Part shown: in pieces, positions 51,258-60,560 of the stretch
Layout: each line of letters opens with the position of its first letter
How positions within the stretch are numbered: position 1 is the stretch's first letter
Source of the DNA: Chitinophaga hostae
Lineage (GTDB): Bacteria; Bacteroidota; Bacteroidia; Chitinophagales; Chitinophagaceae
Reading direction: 5' to 3'
Length of the DNA: 64,000 bases
Assembly (NCBI RefSeq): GCF_018224885.1
Contig: NZ_JAGTXB010000008.1
Span: forward strand, 124,001 to 188,000
Program-made: the position numbers and the translations under genes
The notes under the pieces: model-generated
Databases searched by the model: none
Told to the model about the DNA's origin: nothing
The model's input: only the letters and a program-made list of their open reading frames with translations

Positions 51258-52706
51258 ATGTCAGACGCTCCTACCTTTAAGCCGTCCATTAAGTTGCTGG
51301 ATGCTACTATGATTGTAGCCGGCAGCATGATAGGCTCCGGAATTTTTATTGTCAGTGCGGATATTACCCGTCATACCGGAAGTGCGGGATGGCTGCTGCT
51401 GGTATGGTTGCTGACCGGTTTTATGACCCTTACCGCGGCGCTGAGTTATGGTGAACTGAGCGGTATGTTCCCACGGGCGGGCGGGCAGTACATCTACCTG
51501 AAAGAAGCCTATAACCCTATGACGGGTTTCCTTTATGGCTGGAGTTTTTTTACCGTGATACAAACTGCTACTATAGCGGCAGTTGGGGTAGCTTTTGCCA
51601 AATTTACCGCCTATCTCCTGCCGGTGTTCAGCGAAGAAAATGTGGTGTTGTCATTGGGTACGTTGCATATTACGGCAGCACAACTGCTTTCCATCGGGGT
51701 AATTGTATTACTCACGTATATGAATACACGGGGTATTGAAGGAGGAAAAACCATTCAAACCACCTTCACGCTGACTAAGCTGCTGAGTCTTGCCGCGCTG
51801 ATCATCTGCGGGTTGCTGGCTGTTAAGCCGGAAGTGTGGCAGGCCAACTGGCAGCATGCGTGGAAGCTGCAGCCGTTACCGGCGAATGGCAATGCCGGTT
51901 CCTATACCACGATTGCCGCGTTCGGCGCTATTGCTGCCGCGATGGTGGGTTCCGTATTTAGCAGTGACTCCTGGCATAATGTGGCCTTTGTAGGAGGAGA
52001 AATAAAGAATCCCCGGAGGAACATCGGGCTGAGTCTTTTTTTAGGAACGGCTATTGTGACCGTCATCTACCTGTTAACCAATATTACCTATCTCGCGGTA
52101 TTACCTTTATCGGAAATTGCGCATGCACCCAAAGATCGTGTAGCCGTATCCGTATCACAAGCCGTGATGGGCAATGCGGGCACTGTAATAATAGCGGTGA
52201 TGATCATGATATCTACCTTTGGTTGTAACAATGGCCTTATACTTGCCGGTGCTCGGGTATATCATACCATGGCAAAAGATGGCCTGTTCTTTAAGAAAGC
52301 CGGCACTTTAAACCATTCCGCGGTGCCTTCCTTTGCGTTATGGATACAATGCCTGGTGGCATGCCTGTGGTGCCTCAGCGGTCGCTATGGCGATTTACTG
52401 GACATGATTTCATTTGTGGTAGTAGCTTTTTATATGCTCACCATTGCAGGAATTTTTATCCTGCGGAAAAAACGGCCGGATGCCGACAGACCTTACAAAG
52501 CTTTTGGATACCCGGTATTACCGGTGTTGTATATACTGATGGGAATCGCTTTTTGTGGATTGCTGTTTATATATAAACCAAGATTTACATGGCCCGGTTT
52601 ATTTATCACCTTATCTGGCATACCGGTGTACTATATTGCCAACCGGAACAAACGGGGCAATAGCCCCGCTATCTCCCGTAGGGAAAATATAACGACCGGC
52701 TTTTAG
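51258..52706 (+). CDS. APC-family amino-acid permease
   Basis: Inner-membrane transporter, 482 residues, about 12 membrane helices. Seen: the APC start motif DATMIVAGSMIGSGIFIVSADI (unwound TM1 glycine motif), GGQYIYLKEAYNPMTGFLYGW in the TM3 region, SDSWHNVAFVGGEIKNPRRNIG in the TM6-8 region, and the usual C-terminal helices ending in a basic tail. Members exchange or import amino acids; this branch resembles LAT-like exchangers. It follows the AraC gene on the same strand, and the peptidase operon is nearby, so uptake of released amino acids is plausible (inference). A terminator follows its stop. Confidence 0.93.
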   Translation: MSDAPTFKPSIKLLDATMIVAGSMIGSGIFIVSADITRHTGSAGWLLLVWLLTGFMTLTAALSYGELSGMFPRAGGQYIYLKEAYNPMTGFLYGWSFFTVIQTATIAAVGVAFAKFTAYLLPVFSEENVVLSLGTLHITAAQLLSIGVIVLLTYMNTRGIEGGKTIQTTFTLTKLLSLAALIICGLLAVKPEVWQANWQHAWKLQPLPANGNAGSYTTIAAFGAIAAAMVGSVFSSDSWHNVAFVGGEIKNPRRNIGLSLFLGTAIVTVIYLLTNITYLAVLPLSEIAHAPKDRVAVSVSQAVMGNAGTVIIAVMIMISTFGCNNGLILAGARVYHTMAKDGLFFKKAGTLNHSAVPSFALWIQCLVACLWCLSGRYGDLLDMISFVVVAFYMLTIAGIFILRKKRPDADRPYKAFGYPVLPVLYILMGIAFCGLLFIYKPRFTWPGLFITLSGIPVYYIANRNKRGNSPAISRRENITTGF

Positions 52707-52746
52707 CCTTTAGCTTTTAGCTAATGCAGCGAAGCTTTTGTCAACC

Positions 52747-52777
52747 AGGAGGACTTTTTATAGTCCTCCTATTTTTT
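52747..52777 (+). terminator. Terminator after the permease
   Basis: AGGAGGACT-loop-AGTCCTCCT followed by ATTTTTT, 41 bases after the stop. A perfect nine-pair stem, rho-independent type. Confidence 0.85.
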
Positions 52778-53177
52778 GCTCTCCTCTGGAAGCGTATCCC
52801 ATACACCTTTTCAACTGTTAATAGATATTTAATCCAACATCATATCCAGTCAAAAAACTATACACGTACATTTACAAAATTCGTTACCTTACTGCCAGAA
52901 ACTGATGCGATGCGATGTGATGTAGACGTGTAATTCCTTTTCTGGCTAAGCATTACAACGTGCCATACTGATCATGTGAAAGACCAACTTTATTTCATCT
53001 CTTTTTGGGGACCCGGTGAATTATGCAAATTTTACCTGCAACAGGCAAAGTTGCAATAACGATTTAGCAAATTTTATTTAATCACAACCAAAAATACTAA
53101 CACAGCGACACAAAAAAACAGGCCGTATTTCTGTTCCAATCACGTTTCTATTCAATTTCACTTCTTATTCATTAATT
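52778..53177. promoter_or_regulatory. Leader and promoter region of the second SusC gene
   Basis: About 400 AT-rich bases between the permease terminator and SusC2. It must hold the promoter of the second utilisation locus, but I found no clear TTTG-N19-TAnnTTTG; TACATTTA near 52868 is a weak match. There is an inexact CAAAGTTGCAAT/AGCAAATTTTA repetition around 53045-53075. No credible gene is present. Confidence 0.3.
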
Positions 53178-56100
53178 ATGAGGTATTCATTCACTGGAAA
53201 ATTATGCTTTCTGTTGGTCTTTCTATGTGCAGCCACCAGCGCAGCATTTGCTCAAAAGACCCTTACCGGGAAAGTGACCGGAGCGGCAGACGGTGCTGGT
53301 CTGCCCGGTGTAAATGTAACCGTACCAGGCACCGCCAGCGGCGCCAGTACTGACACAAAAGGCAACTATACCCTTTCTTTACCGCCGGGTGCTAAATCGG
53401 TTTTGTTCTCATTTATCGGCTACGAACCGCAAACAGTAACCATCGGCGACAAAACCGTTATCAACGTATCACTGTCGGCCACCACCAAAGGATTGGGAGA
53501 AGTGGTGGTAGTAGGTTATGGTGTGCAAAGCCGTCGTGATGTTACAGGTACCATCGCTTCCGTAAAAGGATCCGACATCAAAAACCTCCCGGTATCAGAC
53601 GCCGCACAGGCCATCCAAGGCCGTGTAACAGGCGTGGATATTGTACGGTCGGATGCTTCCCCCGGCAGCACCCCCTCCATCCGTATCCGTGGTACCGGTA
53701 CTATTAATAACTCAGATCCACTGATCATTATAGACGGCGTACCCGCCGGCGGACTCGCAGATGTAAGTCCAAACGATATTGCCTCCATGGAAATACTGAA
53801 AGATGCGTCCTCTTCTGCCATCTATGGTACCCGCGCCGCCAACGGCGTGGTGATCATTACCACCAAAAAAGGAAATTATGGCGAAAAGCTGAAAGCATCT
53901 GTCAACCTATACCGCGGCGTATCCAATGCCATGCGCTATATCCCGCTGCTCACCGCCCCCGACCTGGTAAAGCTGAAACAGGAGCGCTATACCAACGATG
54001 GCGTGCCTGTTGAGCCCATCTGGCAGGACCCGTATTATGCTACCCAGCGTACCGACTGGCAACGCGCCCTGTTTGGTACCGGTCATGTTACCAATGCAGA
54101 CGTAAACCTGCGCGGCGGCAACAATACCTCCAACTACATGCTCAGCGCCGGTTACTATAATGAAACCGGTATCATCACCAACTCCTATTTTAAAAGATAT
54201 TCCGTACGCATTAACTCAGAACACAAGCTGGGTAAACGTTTCAAGGTAGGTGAAAACATGCAGCTCACCTATAAACAAAACAGCGGACCCGATACCTATT
54301 CTTCCCAGACAGGTCTCATTTTCAGCGCCCTCCGCTTTAACCCGGCTATCCCCGTACACAACCCCGATGGCAGCTGGGGCAGCTCCAAAGCCAGCAATGA
54401 ACTGGGCGACATCAACAACCCCGTTTATACCGCTGAAACTACCGATAGCTGGACTAAAAACTACCGGATGCTGGCCAGCGTATACGGAGAACTGGAAATC
54501 ATGGATGGTCTTACCCTGCGCGCTAACTATGGCTTTGACGGCAGCCTGGTAAACCAGTCTAACTTCAATCCGAAAGTGCTGGACCAAACCAGGGCCCGTG
54601 ACCATGCGGAACTTTTCAACCGCAACGAAACCTACAACAGCCAGCTGAGCGAAATTTTCCTGACCTACAACAAGGTCCTCGCTAATGTTCATCATATCAC
54701 GGTAACAGGTGGTTACTCCCAGCAAACCTATAACGGCTCCTGGAACCAGGCGGAAAGATGGGGCTTTAACGATGAATCAAAAGACCAGCTGGTACTGAGT
54801 AATGGTAACGATATCCACGATGCCAAAGGCAATTACTTTAATGCCAATGCTATTGCCTCCGGGTTTATCAGGGGCTTTTATGGCTATAAAGATAAATACC
54901 TGCTGACCGTTACCTTCCGCGCAGACGGATCTTCCCGGTTTGCACCTGATCAGCGTTGGGGTTACTTCCCTGCATTCTCCGCGGGATGGCGTATTTCCGA
55001 CGAAACCTTCTTCAAAGAGAACGTAAAAGCAGTGAGCAACCTGAAGATCACCGGCGGCTGGGGACAACTGGGTAACCAGAACGTTACCGAATTCCAGTAC
55101 CTGGCGCAGATAGACAAAGACCGCCGCTACAACTTCGGCGAAACCGCTACCACCGGTGTATGGAACTCCAGGCTCGCCAACCCGGATATTACCTGGGAAA
55201 AGGCAGAAATGACCAACATCAGCCTGGAAGCCGGTTTCCTGCAGGATAAACTCAATGCAACCATCACCTGGTTCAACAAAAACACGAAAGATATGCTGGT
55301 ACCCGCTCCTGAAATGGATCTGCATGGTACTTCTGCTATCCCCGACCGTAACCTCGGTCAGCTGAACAATAAAGGATGGGAAATAGAAGTAGGTTACCAG
55401 GGCGGCAACGATAAATTCCGCTATAACGTAAGCGCCAACGCTTCTTTTATTAAGAATGAAGTTACCAAGCTATACGATCCTTCCTCCTATATCGGTTCTA
55501 CCGCTTATGGCAGACAAGGACAGGAAATTTCCCGTACCTATGTTGGTCAGCCGCTGGCTTCTTTCTATGGCTGGAAAACCAATGGCATATACCAGACGGC
55601 AGATGAGATCAACAATGATCCCAACATCAGCAAAGATCCCAACAAGGACAATATTAAACCCGGAGATGTGCGTTTCCTGGATACCAACGGGGATAATATA
55701 GTAGATGATAAAGACCGTGTAAACATCGGCAGCCCTAATCCTAAAATGGTATACGGTATACAGGCCGGCGCCAGCTACAAAGGTTTTGACCTGAGCCTGT
55801 CGTTTGCCGGTGTAAGTGGTGTAAAGCTTTACAATGCCGATAAAATGCAGGGAATGGATGCCAACTATCCGTATAACCTCTATGCAGACGCACTGAATCG
55901 CTGGCATGGCGCAGGCACCAGCAATACCGTACCAAGAATGACCCTGGGCAACGCCAATAAAAACAACCGTACTTCCGATCGTTTCGTAGAAAGCGGCGAT
56001 TATTTTTCCCTGAGAAATGCTTCACTGGGCTATACCATTCCTTCCAAAATATGGGGCCGCAGCGGTATTTCTGATATCCATGTGTATGTAGCCGCACAAA

Positions 56101-56267
56101 ACCTGTTTATGCTGACCAACTACTCCGGCTTAACACCACAACTGGGTTATACCGGTTCTTCTGACGGAAGCAAGGGTACTTCTGATGGCAACAGGCAGAG
56201 AGGTGTAGACGTAGCCGCCTATCCACAGGCAAGGACCTTTACTTTTGGCGCTACCCTCAACTTCTAA
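53178..56267 (+). CDS. SusC/RagA-family TonB-dependent transporter (locus 2)
   Basis: Outer-membrane glycan importer, 1029 residues. Seen: signal peptide (1-25, ending AAFAQ); carboxypeptidase-regulatory-like domain (about 28-105, LTGKVTGAADGAGLPGVNVTV); SusC signature GLGEVVVVGYGVQSRRDVTGTI; plug with RIRGTGTINNSDPLIIIDGVPAGG and MEILKDASSSAIYGTRAANGVVIITTKKG; barrel ending in FTFGATLNF. It is clearly a paralogue of the locus 1 transporter but diverged, so it likely takes a different oligosaccharide. SusD follows after 26 bases. The associated enzyme downstream is a GH127-type beta-L-arabinofuranosidase, separated by a large palindrome. Confidence 0.95.
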   Translation: MRYSFTGKLCFLLVFLCAATSAAFAQKTLTGKVTGAADGAGLPGVNVTVPGTASGASTDTKGNYTLSLPPGAKSVLFSFIGYEPQTVTIGDKTVINVSLSATTKGLGEVVVVGYGVQSRRDVTGTIASVKGSDIKNLPVSDAAQAIQGRVTGVDIVRSDASPGSTPSIRIRGTGTINNSDPLIIIDGVPAGGLADVSPNDIASMEILKDASSSAIYGTRAANGVVIITTKKGNYGEKLKASVNLYRGVSNAMRYIPLLTAPDLVKLKQERYTNDGVPVEPIWQDPYYATQRTDWQRALFGTGHVTNADVNLRGGNNTSNYMLSAGYYNETGIITNSYFKRYSVRINSEHKLGKRFKVGENMQLTYKQNSGPDTYSSQTGLIFSALRFNPAIPVHNPDGSWGSSKASNELGDINNPVYTAETTDSWTKNYRMLASVYGELEIMDGLTLRANYGFDGSLVNQSNFNPKVLDQTRARDHAELFNRNETYNSQLSEIFLTYNKVLANVHHITVTGGYSQQTYNGSWNQAERWGFNDESKDQLVLSNGNDIHDAKGNYFNANAIASGFIRGFYGYKDKYLLTVTFRADGSSRFAPDQRWGYFPAFSAGWRISDETFFKENVKAVSNLKITGGWGQLGNQNVTEFQYLAQIDKDRRYNFGETATTGVWNSRLANPDITWEKAEMTNISLEAGFLQDKLNATITWFNKNTKDMLVPAPEMDLHGTSAIPDRNLGQLNNKGWEIEVGYQGGNDKFRYNVSANASFIKNEVTKLYDPSSYIGSTAYGRQGQEISRTYVGQPLASFYGWKTNGIYQTADEINNDPNISKDPNKDNIKPGDVRFLDTNGDNIVDDKDRVNIGSPNPKMVYGIQAGASYKGFDLSLSFAGVSGVKLYNADKMQGMDANYPYNLYADALNRWHGAGTSNTVPRMTLGNANKNNRTSDRFVESGDYFSLRNASLGYTIPSKIWGRSGISDIHVYVAAQNLFMLTNYSGLTPQLGYTGSSDGSKGTSDGNRQRGVDVAAYPQARTFTFGATLNF

Positions 56268-56293
56268 TTCACGGAAACTTTAAATTAATTATT

Positions 56294-57760
56294 ATGCAAC
56301 GGATCAAATATATATTAGTGGCGTCGGTATTACTTTTTGCCGGTTGTAAAAGTGTACTGGATGTAAATCCAAAAGGTGTTTACAGCACCGGTAACTACTG
56401 GCGTAACCAGAGTGATGCTATTGACGGGGTAACCGGTATTTACAATACTTTACTGGAAGAAGATTATACCGGCTTTAATGAGTTTGTATTCGATAACTGT
56501 TCAGACGACCAGGTACGCGGTGGCGACCATGATTATGACGATGTAATAGAAGATTTCACTTACGATGCATCTACCTACAGCGTAAGAGTAGGATGGAGAT
56601 GGAAATATGAAACGATCAACCGTTCCAACAATGTGCTGATCTATGTGCCCAAAATCACTGCCATCGATGCGGCCATCAAGAACCGTTGTCTTGGTGAAGC
56701 ACATTTCTTCCGTGCATTCGCTTACTGGCGCCTGCTGTTGATCTATGGCGATGCTCCTATGATCACGGAAGATGATGTATTAAAATCTTCCTATAACAAA
56801 CCTAAATCAACTGCCGATGAACTGCGTGCCCAGATAGAAAGTGACCTGCTGGCTGCCGCTGATCAGCTGCCGGAAGCCTACGACGATGCCAATAAAGGCC
56901 GCGTGAGCAAAGGTACCGCCTGGGGTTTGTTGTGCAAGTTATACATGAACTGGTCAAAGCTGGACAAAGCCATTGAATACGGTAACAAGGTAGTTAGCAA
57001 TGCAAACTATAAACTGGCGCCTAACTATGCTGATAATTTCAGCGTAGCTACCGGTAACAACTCAGAAATGCTGCTGGCTGTTCAAACGGTAGATGGCAAC
57101 GGCTATTCTGATTTCATCACCTACCACGCTCCCCGCAACTGGAATGGCTGGAGCTTCTTCTACCCTACCAAAGGGCTCGTAGATGAATTTGAAGCAGGCG
57201 ACCCGCGCAAAAATATCTGTATCATGCAACCCGGCGACAAAATTAACATCGGCACCGGCATTGCTACTTATGAAGCATCGACCTCCTGGAGCGGCTACCA
57301 TTATAAAAAATTCTGCAGCTGGAAACCTTCCGGCGGGCTGGATTATTCTCTTAAAACACCATTAATGCGGGCTGCTGACATTTACCTGTTAGTAGCAGAA
57401 GCAAAAATCCGTTTAAATGGACCAGGGGCTGGTGATGTTGAAATTAATGCCGTTCGCAAACGTGCTTCCGCCGGTTTACCTGCGGTGACCAATGGCGGTA
57501 TGGCTGCGCTGATGCACGAACGCCGGGTGGAATTGTGCGGCGAAAATGAACGCCACCAGGACTTATTACGTTGGGACAAAGCCAAGTTGGTGGATATCGT
57601 GGAGCTGTACAAAAAGCCCAAACTGGCCTACAATGGCGCTGTGATAACCAGAGGCGGTGCACCGCGTAAATTTACCAAACCAAAAAATTATTACTTCCCG
57701 ATGCCGCAGCAGGAAATCGACAGAAGTAAAGGAACCTTAATACAGAACCCGAATTTCTAG
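56294..57760 (+). CDS. SusD/RagB-family lipoprotein (locus 2)
   Basis: Surface glycan-binding lipoprotein, 488 residues, partner of the preceding SusC. Seen: lipobox LLFAGC (Cys18) then KSVLDVNPKG; NYWRNQSDAIDGVTGIYNTL; the diagnostic LGEAHFFRAFAYWRLLLIYGDAPMI; and the C-terminal RAADIYLLVAEAKIRLN and HERRVELCGENERHQDLLRWDKAKLVD, ending IPFPQQEIDRS-like MPQQEIDRSKGTLIQNPNF. Full length and intact. Palindromic element 2 starts 26 bases beyond the stop, which may end or stabilise the susCD transcript relative to the downstream hydrolase gene. Confidence 0.95.
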   Translation: MQRIKYILVASVLLFAGCKSVLDVNPKGVYSTGNYWRNQSDAIDGVTGIYNTLLEEDYTGFNEFVFDNCSDDQVRGGDHDYDDVIEDFTYDASTYSVRVGWRWKYETINRSNNVLIYVPKITAIDAAIKNRCLGEAHFFRAFAYWRLLLIYGDAPMITEDDVLKSSYNKPKSTADELRAQIESDLLAAADQLPEAYDDANKGRVSKGTAWGLLCKLYMNWSKLDKAIEYGNKVVSNANYKLAPNYADNFSVATGNNSEMLLAVQTVDGNGYSDFITYHAPRNWNGWSFFYPTKGLVDEFEAGDPRKNICIMQPGDKINIGTGIATYEASTSWSGYHYKKFCSWKPSGGLDYSLKTPLMRAADIYLLVAEAKIRLNGPGAGDVEINAVRKRASAGLPAVTNGGMAALMHERRVELCGENERHQDLLRWDKAKLVDIVELYKKPKLAYNGAVITRGGAPRKFTKPKNYYFPMPQQEIDRSKGTLIQNPNF

Positions 57761-57785
57761 GGTAAAACAAAAAGCTATTGCGGCG

Positions 57786-58000
57786 AAAATTGTCTTGCCC
57801 AGGATTAAACTGATTTTGTTGATTACAAGATTTTGTTTTTGATTTTAAAAAGATTTGGGAAGATATAGGCGAATTTTTACCCGCTTATATCTTCCCAAAT
57901 CTTTTTTAATCAAATAAATCTCAGGAAAAAAATCTTGTAATCAACAAAATCAGTTTAATCCTGGGCAAGACAATTTTTAATCCTGGGCAAGACAATTTTT
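57786..58000. repeat. Large palindromic element 2 (49-bp arms) with duplicated end
   Basis: Arms 57786-57834 and 57929-57977 are exact reverse complements over 49 bases, ending in the same TTGTCTTGCCCAGGATT core as element 1. The central part is also palindromic (AAAAAGATTTGGGAAGATATA against TATATCTTCCCAAATCTTTTT regions). The right terminus, about 22 bases containing AATCCTGGGCAAGACAA, is tandemly repeated to about 58000. The element starts 26 bases after the SusD2 stop and lies before the GH127-type gene. Confidence 0.92.
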
Positions 58001-58127
58001 CTTTATATATTTATTGTCACATGAACACTTAAAGACACGATTGATTAAAATACGTATACTTTCTGTCAAAAATTGGAAAGTAAGTGTACCCTTAGCAGAT
58101 TAGCTTTAGCCTGTAAATTCTGAAGAA

Positions 58128-60497
58128 ATGAAAAGACTGATCATTACGGGATGTTTGCTGGCGGGCAGTCTCCCTCTGTACCATAGCGCCACTGCACAAT
58201 CTTATGTACCCGGGTGGAAAGAAAGCAAGATGAAAGTATTGCCGGCAGCCACTATAAAAGCATATCCTTTTCCGATAACAGCGGTAACGCTGCTGGATGG
58301 TCCTTTTAAAACCGCTATGCAGGCGGATGCGCGATACCTGTTAAAGATAGATCCCGACCGTTTGTTATCGGCCTTCCGCTCTAACGCCGGGTTACCTGCA
58401 AAAGGAAAACAATATGGCGGATGGGAAACCGGCGGATTGGCGGGTCATACCATGGGACATTATTTATCTGCCTGCTCCATGCAATATGCGGCCACCAAAG
58501 ACACCGCCTATCTCCACCGGGTAGCGTACCTGGTCAGCGAACTGGCGTTGTGCCAGCAAAACCGCCACAATGGCTACATTGGGGCATTCCCAAATGATGA
58601 CAAGCTCTGGTCTGAAATTGCCGCCGGTGATATCCGCTCCCGGGGCTTTGATCTGAACGGCGGCTGGTCGCCCTGGTACACCGTGCACAAGATTATGGCG
58701 GGATTACTGGATGCCTGGCTCTACTGTAACAATGCGGAAGCGTTGCAGGTAAACAAAGGCATTGCTGACTGGACAGGCAATGTGATCAAAAACCTCTCAG
58801 AAGAGCAGATGCAGAAAATGCTGATCTGCGAATACGGCGGTATGGCGGAAACACTGGTCAACACCTACGCCCTCAGCGGTGATAAAAAATACCTGGACCT
58901 CTCCTATCGTTTTTATGATAAACGCATACTGGATTCGTTGGCCATCGGGAAAGATATTTTACCCGGTAAACATTCTAATACCCAGATCCCCAAAGCCATT
59001 GCCAGCATCCGCAGGTATGAGCTGAACAAAGATCCCAAAGATGCCGCTATAGCGCGGTATTTCTGGGAGGTGGTCACCAGGGATCACTCGTACGCAAATG
59101 GAGGTAACAGCAATTATGAATACTTTGGTCCGGCCAGGCAACTCAATGAAGCACTGACCGATAACACCACCGAAACCTGTAATACCTATAACATGCTCAA
59201 ACTCACCAGGCACCTGTTTGCACTGGAACCACAGGCACGTTTGATGGATTACTATGAGAAAGCGCTGTACAATCATATTCTTGCCTCACAGCATCACGAA
59301 ACGGGCATGATGTGCTATTTTGTTCCGCTGCGGATGGGTGGCCACAAAGAATACAGCGATGAGTTCGAAACCTTTACCTGCTGCGTGGGTTCGGGCATGG
59401 AGAACCATGTAAAATACGGCGAAAGCATTTACTACCGCGGAGCCGACGGCAGCTTGTTCGTAAACCTGTTTATCCCTTCTGTACTTGACTGGAAAGACAA
59501 AGGTATTACACTAAAACAGGAAAATAATCTCCCCGCAGATAATCGTATAAGCTTCACCGTTAGTACAAAGAAAACACTCTCATTTACCCTGCGCATCCGT
59601 AAACCCGCATGGGCAAGAGAAGGTATGCATCTTAAAGTAAATGACGCGGAACAGGCGCTGCAAACAGACGAAGCAGGCTACCTTGTTATTACGCGCAACT
59701 GGAAGAACAACGACCAGGTAACACTCACACTGCCTGCTGATGTGTATACGGAAGCCCTTCCCGATAATCCCAACCGGCAGGCGCTATTTTATGGCCCGGT
59801 GTTATTATCCGGCATTCTTGGGGAGAAAGAACCCGATCCCGTAAGCGGTGTACCAGTGCTGGTAGCGGCCAATCAGGCGCCGGGTACGTGGATCCGCAGA
59901 GACGGCGATCCCGGCACCCTGCTATTCCGTACTGCCGGTACTGCACAACCACTGGATGTTTCACTGACACCATTCTACCAAACCCGCAACGAATACTACA
60001 CGGTATACTGGGATGTGTTTACACCACAGAGCTGGCAGGAGCAGCAGGTAAAATATGCCGCGGCCAAAAAAGCGCAACAGGAGCTGGATGCACGCACAAC
60101 AGATATTCTTCGGCCGGGTGAAATGCAACCGGAGCGCGATCATGAATTTACCGGTGACAAAACCAGTACTGAAGAAGAGCACGGCCGTAAATGGCGGATT
60201 GCCTGGCCTGGCGGATACTTTTCATTCAATATGAAAGTAGATCCCAACTCCCGTCATTCGCTGCAATGTACATACTGGGGTATGGATAACCGGGGAAGAA
60301 CCTTTGACATTGTTGTAGACGGTACTACCATTGCCACAGAAGACATTAATAAATTCAAGGAAAGCAGGTTCTATCCCGTTTCCTATGCCATCCCCGAGCA
60401 TCTGACCAAGGGCAAGCAAAGCGTGAATATCCGTTTTGTGCCCAAGGCTAATAACAGTGCGGGGCCGCTATATGGCTGCAGAATGGTAAAGGAATAG
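58128..60497 (+). CDS. DUF1680 glycoside hydrolase (GH127/GH146-type beta-L-arabinofuranosidase)
   Basis: Exported hydrolase of 789 residues. Seen: signal peptide (1-23, ending SATAQ); alpha/alpha barrel with GGWETGGLAGHTMGHYLSACSMQ, the metal-site Glu349 and Cys351 in TETCNTYN, and Cys418-Cys419 in FTCCVGSGMENH, which match the zinc/cysteine-nucleophile site of this clan; then beta domains (about 480-620) and a C-terminal extension (about 640-789) ending in a beta-sandwich-like GRTFDIVVDGTTIA region. It differs from the locus 1 enzyme (ASCSMQ and CCVGSGMENH as against CACCISNM), so the two probably cut different linkages or sit in different families (GH127 or GH146). A terminator follows. 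It is the enzyme of locus 2, though separated from SusD by 367 bases. Confidence 0.88.
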   Translation: MKRLIITGCLLAGSLPLYHSATAQSYVPGWKESKMKVLPAATIKAYPFPITAVTLLDGPFKTAMQADARYLLKIDPDRLLSAFRSNAGLPAKGKQYGGWETGGLAGHTMGHYLSACSMQYAATKDTAYLHRVAYLVSELALCQQNRHNGYIGAFPNDDKLWSEIAAGDIRSRGFDLNGGWSPWYTVHKIMAGLLDAWLYCNNAEALQVNKGIADWTGNVIKNLSEEQMQKMLICEYGGMAETLVNTYALSGDKKYLDLSYRFYDKRILDSLAIGKDILPGKHSNTQIPKAIASIRRYELNKDPKDAAIARYFWEVVTRDHSYANGGNSNYEYFGPARQLNEALTDNTTETCNTYNMLKLTRHLFALEPQARLMDYYEKALYNHILASQHHETGMMCYFVPLRMGGHKEYSDEFETFTCCVGSGMENHVKYGESIYYRGADGSLFVNLFIPSVLDWKDKGITLKQENNLPADNRISFTVSTKKTLSFTLRIRKPAWAREGMHLKVNDAEQALQTDEAGYLVITRNWKNNDQVTLTLPADVYTEALPDNPNRQALFYGPVLLSGILGEKEPDPVSGVPVLVAANQAPGTWIRRDGDPGTLLFRTAGTAQPLDVSLTPFYQTRNEYYTVYWDVFTPQSWQEQQVKYAAAKKAQQELDARTTDILRPGEMQPERDHEFTGDKTSTEEEHGRKWRIAWPGGYFSFNMKVDPNSRHSLQCTYWGMDNRGRTFDIVVDGTTIATEDINKFKESRFYPVSYAIPEHLTKGKQSVNIRFVPKANNSAGPLYGCRMVKE

Positions 60498-60514
60498 GCC
60501 GGGCGCCTGGTGGT

Positions 60515-60560
60515 AAAAAAGCCATCTTTGGTACATTCAGTCCCAGAGATGGCTTTTTAT
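60515..60560. terminator. Bidirectional terminator
   Basis: AAAAAAGCCATCT pairs with AGATGGCTTTTT (60546-60557), between the convergent GH127-type gene and the serine hydrolase gene. The flanks suit both strands. Confidence 0.82.

Noticed and set aside
52724..52933. Small 69-codon frame after the permease
   Set aside because: It runs through the permease terminator hairpin and has no homology-like pattern or ribosome site.
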